The notes: generated by a model not told the origin, from the sequence alone. Positions 43,284-52,353 are shown, counted from the stretch's first letter. The stretch: 60,010 nt of DNA from Pseudomonadota bacterium (GCA_027623205.1 JAQBYC010000010.1:1-60010); one strand, 5' to 3'. A program made the numbers and translations.

Positions 43284-44597
43284 ATGATACTGGACGCCTA
43301 TCTTCAGGACCTGGAAACCGAAGCCTTGATCTCTGACGCCGCGTTGGCCACGGCGATGTTGGAGGTGGAGGCCGCCTTGGCGCGGGTACAGGCGCGGGCC
43401 GGTATTATTCCGGCCCAGGCGGGATCCCGCATCGCAGAGGCCGCGGCCGGCTTGGCGGTGGATCTGCCGGCCCTGACCCAGGGGACGATCCATGATGGCG
43501 TGCCCGTCATCGCCCTGTTGGCGCAGTTGCGGGCGGCGGCGGGCAGCGCCTACGGCGGCTATGTGCACTGGGGTGCAACGTCCCAGGATATCGTCGACAC
43601 CGCGATGGTATTGATGCTGCGCCGGGTCATGGCGCTGTTTGCGGGCCGCCTGGACGATTTGATCCGTTCCTGGGCGGCCCTGGCGGCGCGGCACCGCGGC
43701 ACGGTGATGGCGGCGCGCACCCGTTCGCAACAGGCCGTGCCAACCACTTTCGGCCTAAAGGCCGCCGGTTGGCTGGCGCCGCTTTTGCGCCATCGCCTTC
43801 GCTTGCAGGCATTGCCGGCGACCAGTTTTGCCTTGCAGTTCGGCGGCGCGGGCGGAACCCTGGCGGCATTGGATGGGCAGGGGCATGCCGTGGCCCGGGA
43901 TCTGGCGGCGGAACTGGATTTGGCCTTGCCGCCCATGCCGTGGCACAACCAGCGGGACGGCATCATCGAATTCGCCAATTGGCTGGCGATGCTGAGCGGC
44001 AGCCTGGGCAAGACGGCGGGGGATGTCCTGTTGCTGGCGCAATCGGAGATCGGCGAGCTGCAGATCAGCGGCGCGGGCGGCTCTTCCGCCATGCCGCAAA
44101 AGGCCAACCCGGTTCTGGCCGAGGCGCTGATCGCGCTGGCCCGCCATAACGCCGGTTTGATCGGCGTCCTGCATCAGGCTGCGCCACACCTGGCGGAACG
44201 TGACGGCGCGGCCTGGACCCTGGAATGGCTGACCCTGCCCCAAATGGTGCGGACAACCGGGGCCGCCCTGCAACACAGCCTGTGGCTGGCGGCTCACCTG
44301 CAGGTCAATGACCGGCGCATGGGCGACAACGTCGCCGCCGCCAATGGCATGCTGCTGGCCGAGGCGGCGGTCTATGCCCTGGCCGGACATATGCCGAAAG
44401 CCGCCGCCCAGGGCCTGGTTAAAGATGCCTGTCTGGATGCCATCACCGCCGCCGGGGATTTAATCGGCGTCCTGCAACAGCGGACGGAAGCGCCAATTGA
44501 TTGGCTGGCGCTGCGGGATCCAGCCAACTATCTTGGCGCAACAGAGCAATTTATCGATGCGGTCTTGGGCGCGGTTCCGCCGGAACTTGCTGGATAA
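43284..44597 (+). CDS. pcaB: 3-carboxy-cis,cis-muconate cycloisomerase
   Basis: The 437-residue member of the fumarase/aspartase superfamily has HWGATSQDIVDTAMVLMLRR, RTRSQQAVPTTFGLKAAGW and the superfamily signature GGSSAMPQKANPVLAEAL. PcaB converts 3-carboxymuconate to the 4-carboxymuconolactone after PcaGH. It lies 21 bases after pcaG. The next two steps (pcaC, pcaD) are not encoded here, so the product must be handled by genes elsewhere or the pathway diverges. Confidence 0.88.
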   Translation: MILDAYLQDLETEALISDAALATAMLEVEAALARVQARAGIIPAQAGSRIAEAAAGLAVDLPALTQGTIHDGVPVIALLAQLRAAAGSAYGGYVHWGATSQDIVDTAMVLMLRRVMALFAGRLDDLIRSWAALAARHRGTVMAARTRSQQAVPTTFGLKAAGWLAPLLRHRLRLQALPATSFALQFGGAGGTLAALDGQGHAVARDLAAELDLALPPMPWHNQRDGIIEFANWLAMLSGSLGKTAGDVLLLAQSEIGELQISGAGGSSAMPQKANPVLAEALIALARHNAGLIGVLHQAAPHLAERDGAAWTLEWLTLPQMVRTTGAALQHSLWLAAHLQVNDRRMGDNVAAANGMLLAEAAVYALAGHMPKAAAQGLVKDACLDAITAAGDLIGVLQQRTEAPIDWLALRDPANYLGATEQFIDAVLGAVPPELAG

Positions 44598-44627
44598 GTT
44601 CGTTGCACTCATAGAGGAACTGCGAAC

Positions 44628-45296
44628 ATGCACTACGATGCCGTCGAGAATAACCATGGCCTTAAGCACGACCCCTTCAAGGCGCTGATCGCGCCGCGTC
44701 CCATTGGCTGGATCGCCACGGTCAGCCGGGACGGAATATGCAATCTGGCGCCCTACAGCTATTTCAACGCGGTCAGCGACCGGCCCCATTATGTGATGTT
44801 TTCGTCGAAGAACATCAAAGACAGCGTGCGCAATATTCAGGAAACGGGCGAGTTCACCTGTTCCATGTCCACCTGGGATACCCGCGACGCGATGAATGTA
44901 ACTTCCGCCCCCGTGCCCCCGGAGGTGGATGAGTTTCCGTTGTCGAGCTTGACGGCCATTGCTTCCAAGTTCGTCAAACCGCCGCGGGTCAAGGAAAGCC
45001 CGGCCGCGTTCGAATGCCGCTATTGGAAAACCATCGAACTGCCCGACGTCGCGCCAGGCTCCGATCAGGGGCATTTCATGGTGATTGGCCAGGTTGTCGG
45101 CATTTACATCGATGATGCCTATGTCTCGAATGGCTTGGTCGATACCGGATCCATGCGGCCCTTGGCGCGGCTGGGTTATATGGATTATGCGGTGGTGACG
45201 CCGGAAACCATGCTGACCATCAACCGCCCCGAAATGACCGAGGCCGGCGATATCGCCGATGGCCGGCCGGAAGTTTGGGATGGCGCCTTTAGATAA
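44628..45296 (+). CDS. Flavin reductase-family protein
   Basis: The 222-residue FMN-binding split-barrel protein reads PFKALIAPRPIGWIATVSRDG, YSYFNAVSDRPHYVMFSS and KDSVRNIQETGEFTCSM, typical of the flavin reductase-like group. It probably supplies reduced flavin to the luciferase-like monooxygenases encoded on either side, though some members are themselves oxidoreductases. GAGGAA lies before the start. The stop overlaps no neighbour; the next gene begins 28 bases later. Confidence 0.85.
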   Translation: MHYDAVENNHGLKHDPFKALIAPRPIGWIATVSRDGICNLAPYSYFNAVSDRPHYVMFSSKNIKDSVRNIQETGEFTCSMSTWDTRDAMNVTSAPVPPEVDEFPLSSLTAIASKFVKPPRVKESPAAFECRYWKTIELPDVAPGSDQGHFMVIGQVVGIYIDDAYVSNGLVDTGSMRPLARLGYMDYAVVTPETMLTINRPEMTEAGDIADGRPEVWDGAFR

Positions 45297-45324
45297 ACCG
45301 TCGATCGGAACAAGGGAGGCCGCC

Positions 45325-46263
45325 ATGGCCATGCGAATTGGATATCTTTTGCCAACCCGGGAACGGGTCATGCGGGGCCAGCCGGAAGCCGGCCCGTTGC
45401 TGGAGCTGGCGGACCGCGCCGAAGCTCTGGGTTTTGAGTCCGTTTGGGTTGGCGACTCCCTGCTGGCCAGGCCCCGGCACGAGCCATTGACCCTGCTGGC
45501 CGCCATTGCCGGCCGGACGCGGCGGGTGGAACTGGGCACGGCGGTCCTGCTGCCCGCCTTGCGCAATCCGGTTATTCTGGCCCATCAGGTCGCGACCCTG
45601 GATCAGATCAGCCAGGGCCGCGTCATTCTGGGCGTTGGCATCGCCGGCGACGTGCCAAATATCCGGGCCGAGTTCGCCGCGGCCGGCGTGCCATTCGAAA
45701 AACGGGTCGGCCGGATGATGGAAGGACTGCGTCTGTGCCGGGCCTTGTGGCGCGGCGAGCCGGTGGATTGGGATGGCCGCTGGCCGGTGCAACAGGGCGT
45801 CCTGGGACCGACCCCTCATCGTCCGGGCGGCCCACCGATCTGGGGCGGCGGTTCGGCTTCGGCCAGCCTGGCCCGCGCCGGGCGGCACTTTGACGGCTGG
45901 TTCCCCACCGGTCCCGACGCGGCGGGTTGGGGCCAGCAATGGCGGGAGGTGCGGGAGTCCGCCCGCGAGGCCGGCCGAAACCCCGATGAACTGGTGGGCG
46001 CGCTGTATCTGACTCTTGTGATTGACGACAACGCCGAACGGGCGCAACAGCAGATCGATGCCTATTTGGAGGAATATTATGGCGTTGCGGCTAAAGTTCT
46101 GGCAAAGCAGCAGGCCTGTTACGCGGGTCCGGCGGCAGGCGCGGCGGCATGGTTGAAGGGTTACCAGGACGCGGGCGCCACGCATTTGGTATTACGCTTT
46201 GCCGGCGCGCACGAGCGGCATATGGATGCCATCGCCGAAATTCGCACCTCCCTCGGCTGGTAA
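45325..46263 (+). CDS. LLM-class flavin-dependent oxidoreductase (second)
   Basis: The 312-residue luciferase-like TIM barrel reads RIGYLLPTRERVMRG, ESVWVGDSLLARPRHEPLTLL, RVELGTAVLLPALRNPVILAHQ and GRVILGVGIAGDVPN. It differs from the paralogue at 40718 and is probably a separate oxygenase or the partner of a two-protein system. AAGGGAGG precedes the ATG at 45325 by 5 bases; an ATG two codons later (45331) is also possible. It is last in the rightward operon and ends 13 bases from the convergent MetE-like gene. Confidence 0.87.
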   Translation: MAMRIGYLLPTRERVMRGQPEAGPLLELADRAEALGFESVWVGDSLLARPRHEPLTLLAAIAGRTRRVELGTAVLLPALRNPVILAHQVATLDQISQGRVILGVGIAGDVPNIRAEFAAAGVPFEKRVGRMMEGLRLCRALWRGEPVDWDGRWPVQQGVLGPTPHRPGGPPIWGGGSASASLARAGRHFDGWFPTGPDAAGWGQQWREVRESAREAGRNPDELVGALYLTLVIDDNAERAQQQIDAYLEEYYGVAAKVLAKQQACYAGPAAGAAAWLKGYQDAGATHLVLRFAGAHERHMDAIAEIRTSLGW

Positions 46264-46276
46264 CGACGGCGGCCTG

Positions 46277-47314
46277 TTACGACTGTAATTCCCGCCGTAT
46301 GATGTCCGCGCCCTTGACCATGGCTTGAATTTTGCCAAAAGCGGTGGCGCGGGGCAGATATTTCATGCCGCAGTCGGGCGCCACGATTAATCGCTCCGGT
46401 GCGATATGGGCCAGGGCGCCGCGCAGGCGGGCGGCAACCTGTTCGGGGGTTTCGACCGCCTGGCTGCCCAGATCGAGAACCCCGAACATCACTTGCTTGG
46501 ACGGCAGGGCCGCCAAAATGCCCGGATCAAGCTTCGGTTGCGCCGCCTCGATCGAGATGGCAGTGGCGCAACAGGCCTCAAGTTCCGGCAGGAAGGAGTA
46601 GCCCGACGGCTTGTCCTTCACCACATAGGCATAGCCAAAACAAAGGTGCACGACAGTGGTCCCATCAACACCGTGCAAGGCCCGGTCGATGGCCGCGATG
46701 CCGTAACGGCGGGCTTCCTCGGCATTCGCCTGCATATAGGGCTCATCGATCTGAATGATATCGGCCCCGGCCGCTTTCAACCCATGTACCTCTTCATTCA
46801 GGGCATCGGCATAGGCCATGATCAGGGCTTCCATATCGCCGTAATACTCGTCCAGGGCCAGTTTGGCCATGGTGAAGGCGCCCGGGATGGTGATCTTGAT
46901 GGGCCGCGTGGTATGCGCGCGCAGGAATTCCACATCGCGGACCTGCACGGCCCGGGCCCGCCGGATCGGCCCAACCACCCTGGGTACCTGTGTCGGCTTG
47001 CCGGTACGGTTCGGCACCGTGGCGGGGTTATCAAGATCGATCCCTTCGAGGGCGTTGGCGAAGCGGTTAAAATAACTCTCCCGCCGGATTTCCCCGTCGC
47101 CGACAATATCGATGCCGGCCCGTTCCTGGTCGTGCAACGCCACCAGCGTGGCATCGTCCTGGGCTTCTTCCAAACGCTCTTCCGGTATGCGCCAGACCTG
47201 GGACATCCGCACCCGCGGCGGTCCCTTGGATAACAGCATCTCCTTGTCCACCAGCCAGTCAGGCTGTGGGTAGCTGCCGACGAAGGTCGTGGGCAGTAGT
47301 TTTTCCTGCGCCAT
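46277..47314 (-). CDS. MetE-like (cobalamin-independent methionine synthase II family) protein, second copy
   Basis: The 345-residue single barrel has His and Cys in VVHLCFGYAYV, Glu in AISIEAAQPKLD and Cys in IVAPDCGMKYLPR, matching the zinc site of the MetE catalytic domain. It lacks the N-terminal folate half. It begins PTTFVGSYPQPDWLVD, the typical opening of this subfamily. It is the last gene of a leftward catabolic operon with an acyl-CoA ligase and a TPP decarboxylase. A catabolic methyl transfer or related zinc-thiol chemistry is more likely than methionine synthesis; this is inference. Confidence 0.82.
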   Translation of the reverse strand: MAQEKLLPTTFVGSYPQPDWLVDKEMLLSKGPPRVRMSQVWRIPEERLEEAQDDATLVALHDQERAGIDIVGDGEIRRESYFNRFANALEGIDLDNPATVPNRTGKPTQVPRVVGPIRRARAVQVRDVEFLRAHTTRPIKITIPGAFTMAKLALDEYYGDMEALIMAYADALNEEVHGLKAAGADIIQIDEPYMQANAEEARRYGIAAIDRALHGVDGTTVVHLCFGYAYVVKDKPSGYSFLPELEACCATAISIEAAQPKLDPGILAALPSKQVMFGVLDLGSQAVETPEQVAARLRGALAHIAPERLIVAPDCGMKYLPRATAFGKIQAMVKGADIIRRELQS

Positions 47315-47328
47315 GGTCTCTCCTGAGC

Positions 47329-47823
47329 CTATTCCGCCGCGGTGGCCGTTTTCCGGTCCTGCCAGGTATCCAGCTTGGCGCGGGCGCCGTTGGTCGCTGG
47401 ATCCATGGCGTCATCGTGGCCGGGACGTTTGGCGGTCAGTTCTATCACGTAGCCGTTGGGATCGCGAAAGTAGATGGAATCTATGAACTGGTGGTCCGAG
47501 ATGCCTCTGACGTCCATGCCGGCCTGCTTGCCTTTGTCGAGCATCGACAGCAGCTCGTCCGGCGCGACCTCCAAGGCAATATGCAAATCAAAATCATGCT
47601 GATCCTTGAAGTCAAAGGGCATGTCCGGGGCTTCGAAAAAAGCCAGGAACGAGCCGTCGTCAAGGCGATAGAAAGTATGCAGTACTTCGGTTGTCCGTCC
47701 GGTCTGGGTTTGGCCGATTTCCAAAGTACCGGCCAGCGGCATGCCGAGGAAGTCTTCATAGAAACGCCTGGTTTCTTCAGAATCCCGGCAGCGATAAGCG
47801 TCGTGGTGCAGTCCCTTGATCAT
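47329..47823 (-). CDS. VOC-family protein (glyoxalase/extradiol dioxygenase-like)
   Basis: The 164-residue single VOC module has IKGLHHDAYRCRDSEETRRFYEDFLGM as the first unit (split here for length: a histidine-rich strand then RRFYEDFLGM), FDLHIALEVAPDEL and a last strand YFRDPNGYVIELTAKRPG with the C-terminal metal-binding Glu. The HH pair in the first strand and the Glu are probable metal ligands. It could be an extradiol dioxygenase, lactoylglutathione-lyase-like or other VOC enzyme. GGGAGG precedes the start. It lies in the leftward operon between the TPP decarboxylase and MetE-like genes. Confidence 0.82.
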   Translation of the reverse strand: MIKGLHHDAYRCRDSEETRRFYEDFLGMPLAGTLEIGQTQTGRTTEVLHTFYRLDDGSFLAFFEAPDMPFDFKDQHDFDLHIALEVAPDELLSMLDKGKQAGMDVRGISDHQFIDSIYFRDPNGYVIELTAKRPGHDDAMDPATNGARAKLDTWQDRKTATAAE

Positions 47824-47863
47824 GCTGTAACCTCCCCTTGGTCTTGAATATTTCAGGTACGCA

Positions 47864-49525
47864 TTACCGTTTACCCTCGATCTCGACGGCGATCAGGCTG
47901 GGGCCGGCGGCGGCGAAGGCCGAAGCGATAGCGCCCGCCAGTTCGTCCGGTTGGCTGATCGTGCAGCCCGGAACACCCATGCCCCTGGCGATCGTGACAA
48001 AATCCAGAGCCGGCGCACCCAGATCCATTTGCGGGTAGTCCTGGTTCGAATTGGCGTCAAAGCGCTGCCGGTAGGTATCCAGGTTATGTTTCAGGATACG
48101 GTACTCCCGGTTGACCAGAATGACAAAGACGATGTCCAGTTTGTGATGCGCCGCCGACCACAAGGCCTGGATCGAGTACATGGCGGAGCCATCGCCCGAG
48201 ATGGCCAGCAGCGGCCGGTCCGGATGGGCCACCTTGGCCCCGATGGCGCCGGCCAGACCCTGGCCGATGCCCCCGCCCCGGCCTGAATAATAATCCCCCG
48301 GTGCGGCGAAATTGAAGGCGCGGGCCAAGTCCAGGCCGGCGGTGATGGCTTCCTCGACGACGACCGCATTGTCCGGCGTGCCGGCGCTGATTTCGGCCAT
48401 GGCCCGGGGCACGGACATGGGCGCGCGGTCCCAGGCGCGTTGGCTGCGCGCCTGATAGGCGGCCGCCGCCTCGGCACTAAGGTTGGCCAAGGCGCCATTG
48501 CGGGCCTTGGCGGCTGACTGATAGACGGCCGGGCCTGCGGTCACGCCGTCGCGCAATGCGCCCAGGGTGCTGGGCAAATGCCCCACAAGTCCGGCGCTCA
48601 GCGGATAGTTGTAGGCCAGGCGGGCCGGGGAGCCCTCAATCTGGACCACCGCCGCGCCATTTGGGAAGGGGGCGCCGGGAGAAAACCAGACCTCTTCGAA
48701 AAACGGCCCGCCGATCAGCATGACCAGATCGGCGCCGTCCAAGGATCTGGCGGTTGCGGCGGCGTCCACGGGCAGGATGGCGCGGGCGTTGGGATGGCGG
48801 TTGGGAAAGGCGGCGTGATGGCGCAGGGCTTCGAACCAGACGCCCGCGCCCATCGCCTCGGCCAGGGCGATCAGTTCGCCATGGGCGCCGCTCCGGGCCA
48901 CATCGTCACTGACGACGATGGCGGGATTTTGCGCGGCCAGCAACAGTTCCACCACCGTGTCCACGCCCGCCGGGTCGGGCCGGGAACTGGTAAATATTCG
49001 GGTCGAAGCCGCGGCGGGCAAATCGGTTTCCTGTTCCATCACGTTGATGGGCAAGGCTACGAAGACCGGCCCGGCGGGGGCTTCATTGGCGATCTTGAAG
49101 GCCCGCTGCATGATCGCCGCCATCTCGTCGGCGCGCTCGACCTGCACACTCCATTTTGTCACCGGCGCCGCCATGGCGACGAGATCGTGACCCAGTACCG
49201 GTTCGCGCAGGCGCAGCCGGGTATCCTGCTGCCCGGCGGTGATCACCAGCGGTGAATTGGCCTTCAAGGCGCCATAAATCATGCCGATACCGTTGCCCAG
49301 ACCCGGCGCCACGTGCAGATTGACCACCGCCGTCTTGCCGCTGGCCTGGGCATAGAAGCTGGCTGCGCCCACCGCGATGCCTTCGTGCAAGGCGACCACA
49401 TACTCGATCGCCGGATAGCTTTGCAGGCTGTCCAGCAACGGGCTTTCCGTGGTGCCGGGATTACCAAAAATCCGGTCGACCCCGTGGGCGACGAGACTGT
49501 CCATGAAAACCTGACGTCCGCGCAT
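47864..49525 (-). CDS. TPP-dependent decarboxylase, benzoylformate-decarboxylase-like
   Basis: The 553-residue protein has all three TPP-enzyme domains: FGNPGTTESPLLDSL and the Glu in VVALHEGIAVGAA at the N-terminus, and the cofactor motif AISGDGSAMYSIQALW near residue 440. It resembles MdlC (benzoylformate decarboxylase). However, the residue matching the MdlC active-site histidine (VFRYHQ) reads FFEEVW here, and the FGNPGS serine is a threonine, so the substrate probably differs. It would make an aldehyde from a 2-oxo acid. It is followed by a VOC protein and preceded by an acyl-CoA ligase in the same operon. Confidence 0.85.
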   Translation of the reverse strand: MRGRQVFMDSLVAHGVDRIFGNPGTTESPLLDSLQSYPAIEYVVALHEGIAVGAASFYAQASGKTAVVNLHVAPGLGNGIGMIYGALKANSPLVITAGQQDTRLRLREPVLGHDLVAMAAPVTKWSVQVERADEMAAIMQRAFKIANEAPAGPVFVALPINVMEQETDLPAAASTRIFTSSRPDPAGVDTVVELLLAAQNPAIVVSDDVARSGAHGELIALAEAMGAGVWFEALRHHAAFPNRHPNARAILPVDAAATARSLDGADLVMLIGGPFFEEVWFSPGAPFPNGAAVVQIEGSPARLAYNYPLSAGLVGHLPSTLGALRDGVTAGPAVYQSAAKARNGALANLSAEAAAAYQARSQRAWDRAPMSVPRAMAEISAGTPDNAVVVEEAITAGLDLARAFNFAAPGDYYSGRGGGIGQGLAGAIGAKVAHPDRPLLAISGDGSAMYSIQALWSAAHHKLDIVFVILVNREYRILKHNLDTYRQRFDANSNQDYPQMDLGAPALDFVTIARGMGVPGCTISQPDELAGAIASAFAAAGPSLIAVEIEGKR

Positions 49526-49574
49526 GTCTTCCTCCAGTTAAATGTTGTCCTGACGCAATTTTCCGCCGGCTACG

Positions 49575-51116
49575 CTATACGATGCGGGTGTCGTGGCGGC
49601 CCCAATAGCGGTCCTTGATCAGTCGCTTGTATAGCTTGCCGTTTTCGTGGCGGGGCAATTGCGCCTCGAAATCCACGCTGCGGGGGCATTTGATGGCCGA
49701 CAGATGTTCGCGGCAATAGGCAATAATTTCAGCTTCCAGATCCGGCCCGGCCTGGCCCTGATGCATGGGTTGCACAACCGCCTTTACCGCTTCGCCGAAT
49801 TCGGGATCCGGCACGCCGATTACGGCAACGTCCACTATCTTGGGATGGCCGACCAGCAGGTTTTCAATTTCCTGGGGGTAGATGTTGACGCCACCCGAAA
49901 TGATCATGAAGGACTTGCGGTCGGTCAGATAAAGAAAGCCCTCCCCGTCCAGATAGCCCACGTCGCCCAGGGTGGACCAGCCATGCTCATTACGGGCCGC
50001 CGCCGTGCGCTCCGGGTCGTTGTGATAGGTGAACTGGGGTCCATCGGCGAAATAGATGGTGCCGGGCGTGCCAACTGCTTGCTCAACCCCGTCGTCGTCA
50101 ACAATATGCAACGTCCCGATCAGCGCCCGGCCGACAGAGCCGCGGTGGCGCAGCCATTCCTCGGAATTGATGGCGCAGAAGCCGTTGCCTTCGGTGCCGG
50201 CGTAATATTCGTACAGGACGGGGCCCCACCAATCGATCATCTGTTGTTTGACCTCCATGGGACAGGGCGCGGCGGCGTGGATGGCCACGCGCAGGCTGGA
50301 CAGATCGTATTTCGCGCGCACTTGCGGCGGTTGCTTCAGCATCCGCACGAACATGGTCGGCACCCACTGGCTGTGGCTGACCTTGTAACGTTCGATCATG
50401 GCCAGGGCGGCTTCAGGATCAAAACGTTCCATTACGATGGAGGTCGCGCCCTTCTTCAATATTCCCATGTTGAAGCGCAGCGGCGCCGAATGATAAAGCG
50501 GCGCCGGGGACAGATAGATCGCGGCCTCCGTGACCCCATAGAGGCGACCCAGCAGATCCACCGGGCTTCTGGGCGTGCCCAGAGGCTCGCCGGTAATAGG
50601 TATCTGGATGCCTTTCGGCCGGCCCGTGGTGCCCGACGAATACAACATATCCGCGCCTTCATACTCGTCGGCAATGGGACCGTCCGGCTGGCTCGCGATA
50701 GCCTCCTCATAGGACCGATAGCCCGCAGTCGCCCCGCCCACCATCAGGCGGGCCTCGACACCCGGCATCAGACCCTCCAGTTCCGCCGCCACGTCGGCCT
50801 TGGCCGCCGAGGTGATGAACACCCTGGCGCCGCAATCAGCCACGATATAGGCCACTTCCTCAGCCGTCAGATAGGACGAGATGCAGGTATAATACAGCCC
50901 GGCCCGGTGCGCGGCCCAGCAGATCTGCAGATAAGCAGCGTTGTTTTCCATATAGATGGCGATGTTGCCGCCCAGACCCAGAGCCAAACTTCGAAACAGT
51001 TGCGCGCCGCGATTGGAGCCTTCGTTCAACGCACGATAGCTGATCACCTGGCCGCTGTTGGCCATGATATAGGCCGGTTTGTCCGGTGTCGCGGCGGCGT
51101 GAATTCCTGGATGCAT
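49575..51116 (-). CDS. AMP-dependent acyl-CoA synthetase (second)
   Basis: The 513-residue ANL-family ligase has MLYSSGTTGRPKGIQIP, EYYAGTEGNGFCAIN, STLGDVGYLDGEGFLYLTDR and the C-terminal lysine in LPRHENGKLYKRLI. It is closer to FadD-like fatty- or aryl-acyl ligases than the enzyme at 3524 and probably makes a CoA ester in the same pathway as the downstream TPP decarboxylase. It is first in the leftward operon and divergent from a MaoC gene. No recognisable regulator is next to it. Confidence 0.88.
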   Translation of the reverse strand: MHPGIHAAATPDKPAYIMANSGQVISYRALNEGSNRGAQLFRSLALGLGGNIAIYMENNAAYLQICWAAHRAGLYYTCISSYLTAEEVAYIVADCGARVFITSAAKADVAAELEGLMPGVEARLMVGGATAGYRSYEEAIASQPDGPIADEYEGADMLYSSGTTGRPKGIQIPITGEPLGTPRSPVDLLGRLYGVTEAAIYLSPAPLYHSAPLRFNMGILKKGATSIVMERFDPEAALAMIERYKVSHSQWVPTMFVRMLKQPPQVRAKYDLSSLRVAIHAAAPCPMEVKQQMIDWWGPVLYEYYAGTEGNGFCAINSEEWLRHRGSVGRALIGTLHIVDDDGVEQAVGTPGTIYFADGPQFTYHNDPERTAAARNEHGWSTLGDVGYLDGEGFLYLTDRKSFMIISGGVNIYPQEIENLLVGHPKIVDVAVIGVPDPEFGEAVKAVVQPMHQGQAGPDLEAEIIAYCREHLSAIKCPRSVDFEAQLPRHENGKLYKRLIKDRYWGRHDTRIV

Positions 51117-51256
51117 GCATTAATCCTCGGCCTAGGCTGGCGTTGTCGCCGGTCAATTTAACACACCGATGTCAATTTGCAGACCAGGATCGGATAGCGG
51201 CAGCGGCGATATTCGGCTATTGCAGGGCAGCTTCGTTCGCAATGGGGAGACCGCTA

Positions 51257-51715
51257 ATGGATGGTCGTTGGTTTGAGGACTTCAAGGTTGGTGATCGGAT
51301 TGTCTCGCCTGGCAAAACCTTGACCGAGGCGGAGATGATCGACTGGGCCTTTCACTTTGACCCGCAGCCCTTTCATATGGATAAGGTCGCGGCGAAAGCC
51401 CACATGTATGGCGGCCTGATCGCCTCGGGCTGGATGTTGGGAACCTATACTTTTCGACTGTTCATGATGACCAACCCGTGGGCGGCGGACGCCTCTCTGG
51501 GATCGCCTGGGCTGGAGGAACTACGTTGGGTTCAACCCGTTCGCCCTGGCGATACCGTTCACGTGGTCGTCACCATCGCCGATGCCCGACCCTCGCGTAG
51601 CAAGCCCGACCGCGGCGTGGTCGGTCTTGACTGGCAGGTGCGCGATCAGAATGACGAAACGGTAATGACCATGCGGTCAATTCAGCTGCTCAGGCGCCGC
51701 GCCAGGCTCGATTAA
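51257..51715 (+). CDS. MaoC-like dehydratase
   Basis: The 152-residue single hotdog protein has the hydratase motif DxxxxH in AFHFDPQPFHMD (D35, H40) and the following GGLIASGWMLGTYTFRL, with LEELRWVQPVRPGDTVHVVV. Such proteins hydrate enoyl-CoA esters. It is divergent from the acyl-CoA ligase across a 140-base gap, which probably holds both promoters. The ATG at 51257 has GGGGAGA upstream; the longer frame from 51086 starts inside the ligase gene and is rejected. Confidence 0.85.
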   Translation: MDGRWFEDFKVGDRIVSPGKTLTEAEMIDWAFHFDPQPFHMDKVAAKAHMYGGLIASGWMLGTYTFRLFMMTNPWAADASLGSPGLEELRWVQPVRPGDTVHVVVTIADARPSRSKPDRGVVGLDWQVRDQNDETVMTMRSIQLLRRRARLD

Positions 51716-51723
51716 GGCGCGGC

Positions 51724-52353
51724 TCATCTGGTCTTCATCGCCGGCAAAATCTTGTTCACCCGTAAATCCTGCATGACGGCGGCCCAGGCGCGGGCGACGC
51801 CGAGGAAACTGCCGACGACGCGGTCGGCGGACGTGGGTTCGGAAGCGGTGACAAGGATGGACATGGCGGTATAGACCCTGTTGTCGGCGATGAAGATGCG
51901 GATGGGGATCATGCGGGCGTTCCAGACATTGGCCCATTGCAGCAGTTTTGGCATCTGTTCCTGGGTGAAATCGTGGTCCGCCGTGGCGGCGATGGTGATG
52001 GTTTGGGAAATGGCGTTGCCATCCTTGTTCCGGGCCACCACCGCCGTGTCGATCACGCAGAGCACACGCGGGATACCCTGTTTTTCATCCGCGCCGATGG
52101 GGATGTGCAGGCGCAGATTATCAGGATCGTCGTTGACCGGTATCAGGGAGGATTCGAGTCTGAATTTCTGCTGCAGCAATCCGGCTAACATGATTTCAAT
52201 GTCTTTGGCCGAATTGGTGACGGGGATCAGCACGGGTGCCTGGGCCATCGCGCCCTCTGCTTTCGAATTTTGCGCCGTCGCGGATGCCGTCCAAAGGCTT
52301 ACCAGCAACATTGCAACCCAGCCGACGAAACCACGCACTATAATCGATCCCAA
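51724..52353 (-). CDS. Secreted protein of unknown function
   Basis: The 209-residue protein opens with a signal peptide (VGWVAMLLVSLWTASATAQN, cleavage likely after ATA). The mature part has IPRVLCVIDTAVVARNKDG and IRIFIADNRVYTAMSILV, alternating strands and polar loops, and no cysteine pairs. No family was recognised. It is convergent with the MaoC gene (8-base gap) and 40 bases after gdhA on the same strand, so it may be transcribed with gdhA. Function not assignable. Confidence 0.6.
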   Translation of the reverse strand: MGSIIVRGFVGWVAMLLVSLWTASATAQNSKAEGAMAQAPVLIPVTNSAKDIEIMLAGLLQQKFRLESSLIPVNDDPDNLRLHIPIGADEKQGIPRVLCVIDTAVVARNKDGNAISQTITIAATADHDFTQEQMPKLLQWANVWNARMIPIRIFIADNRVYTAMSILVTASEPTSADRVVGSFLGVARAWAAVMQDLRVNKILPAMKTR

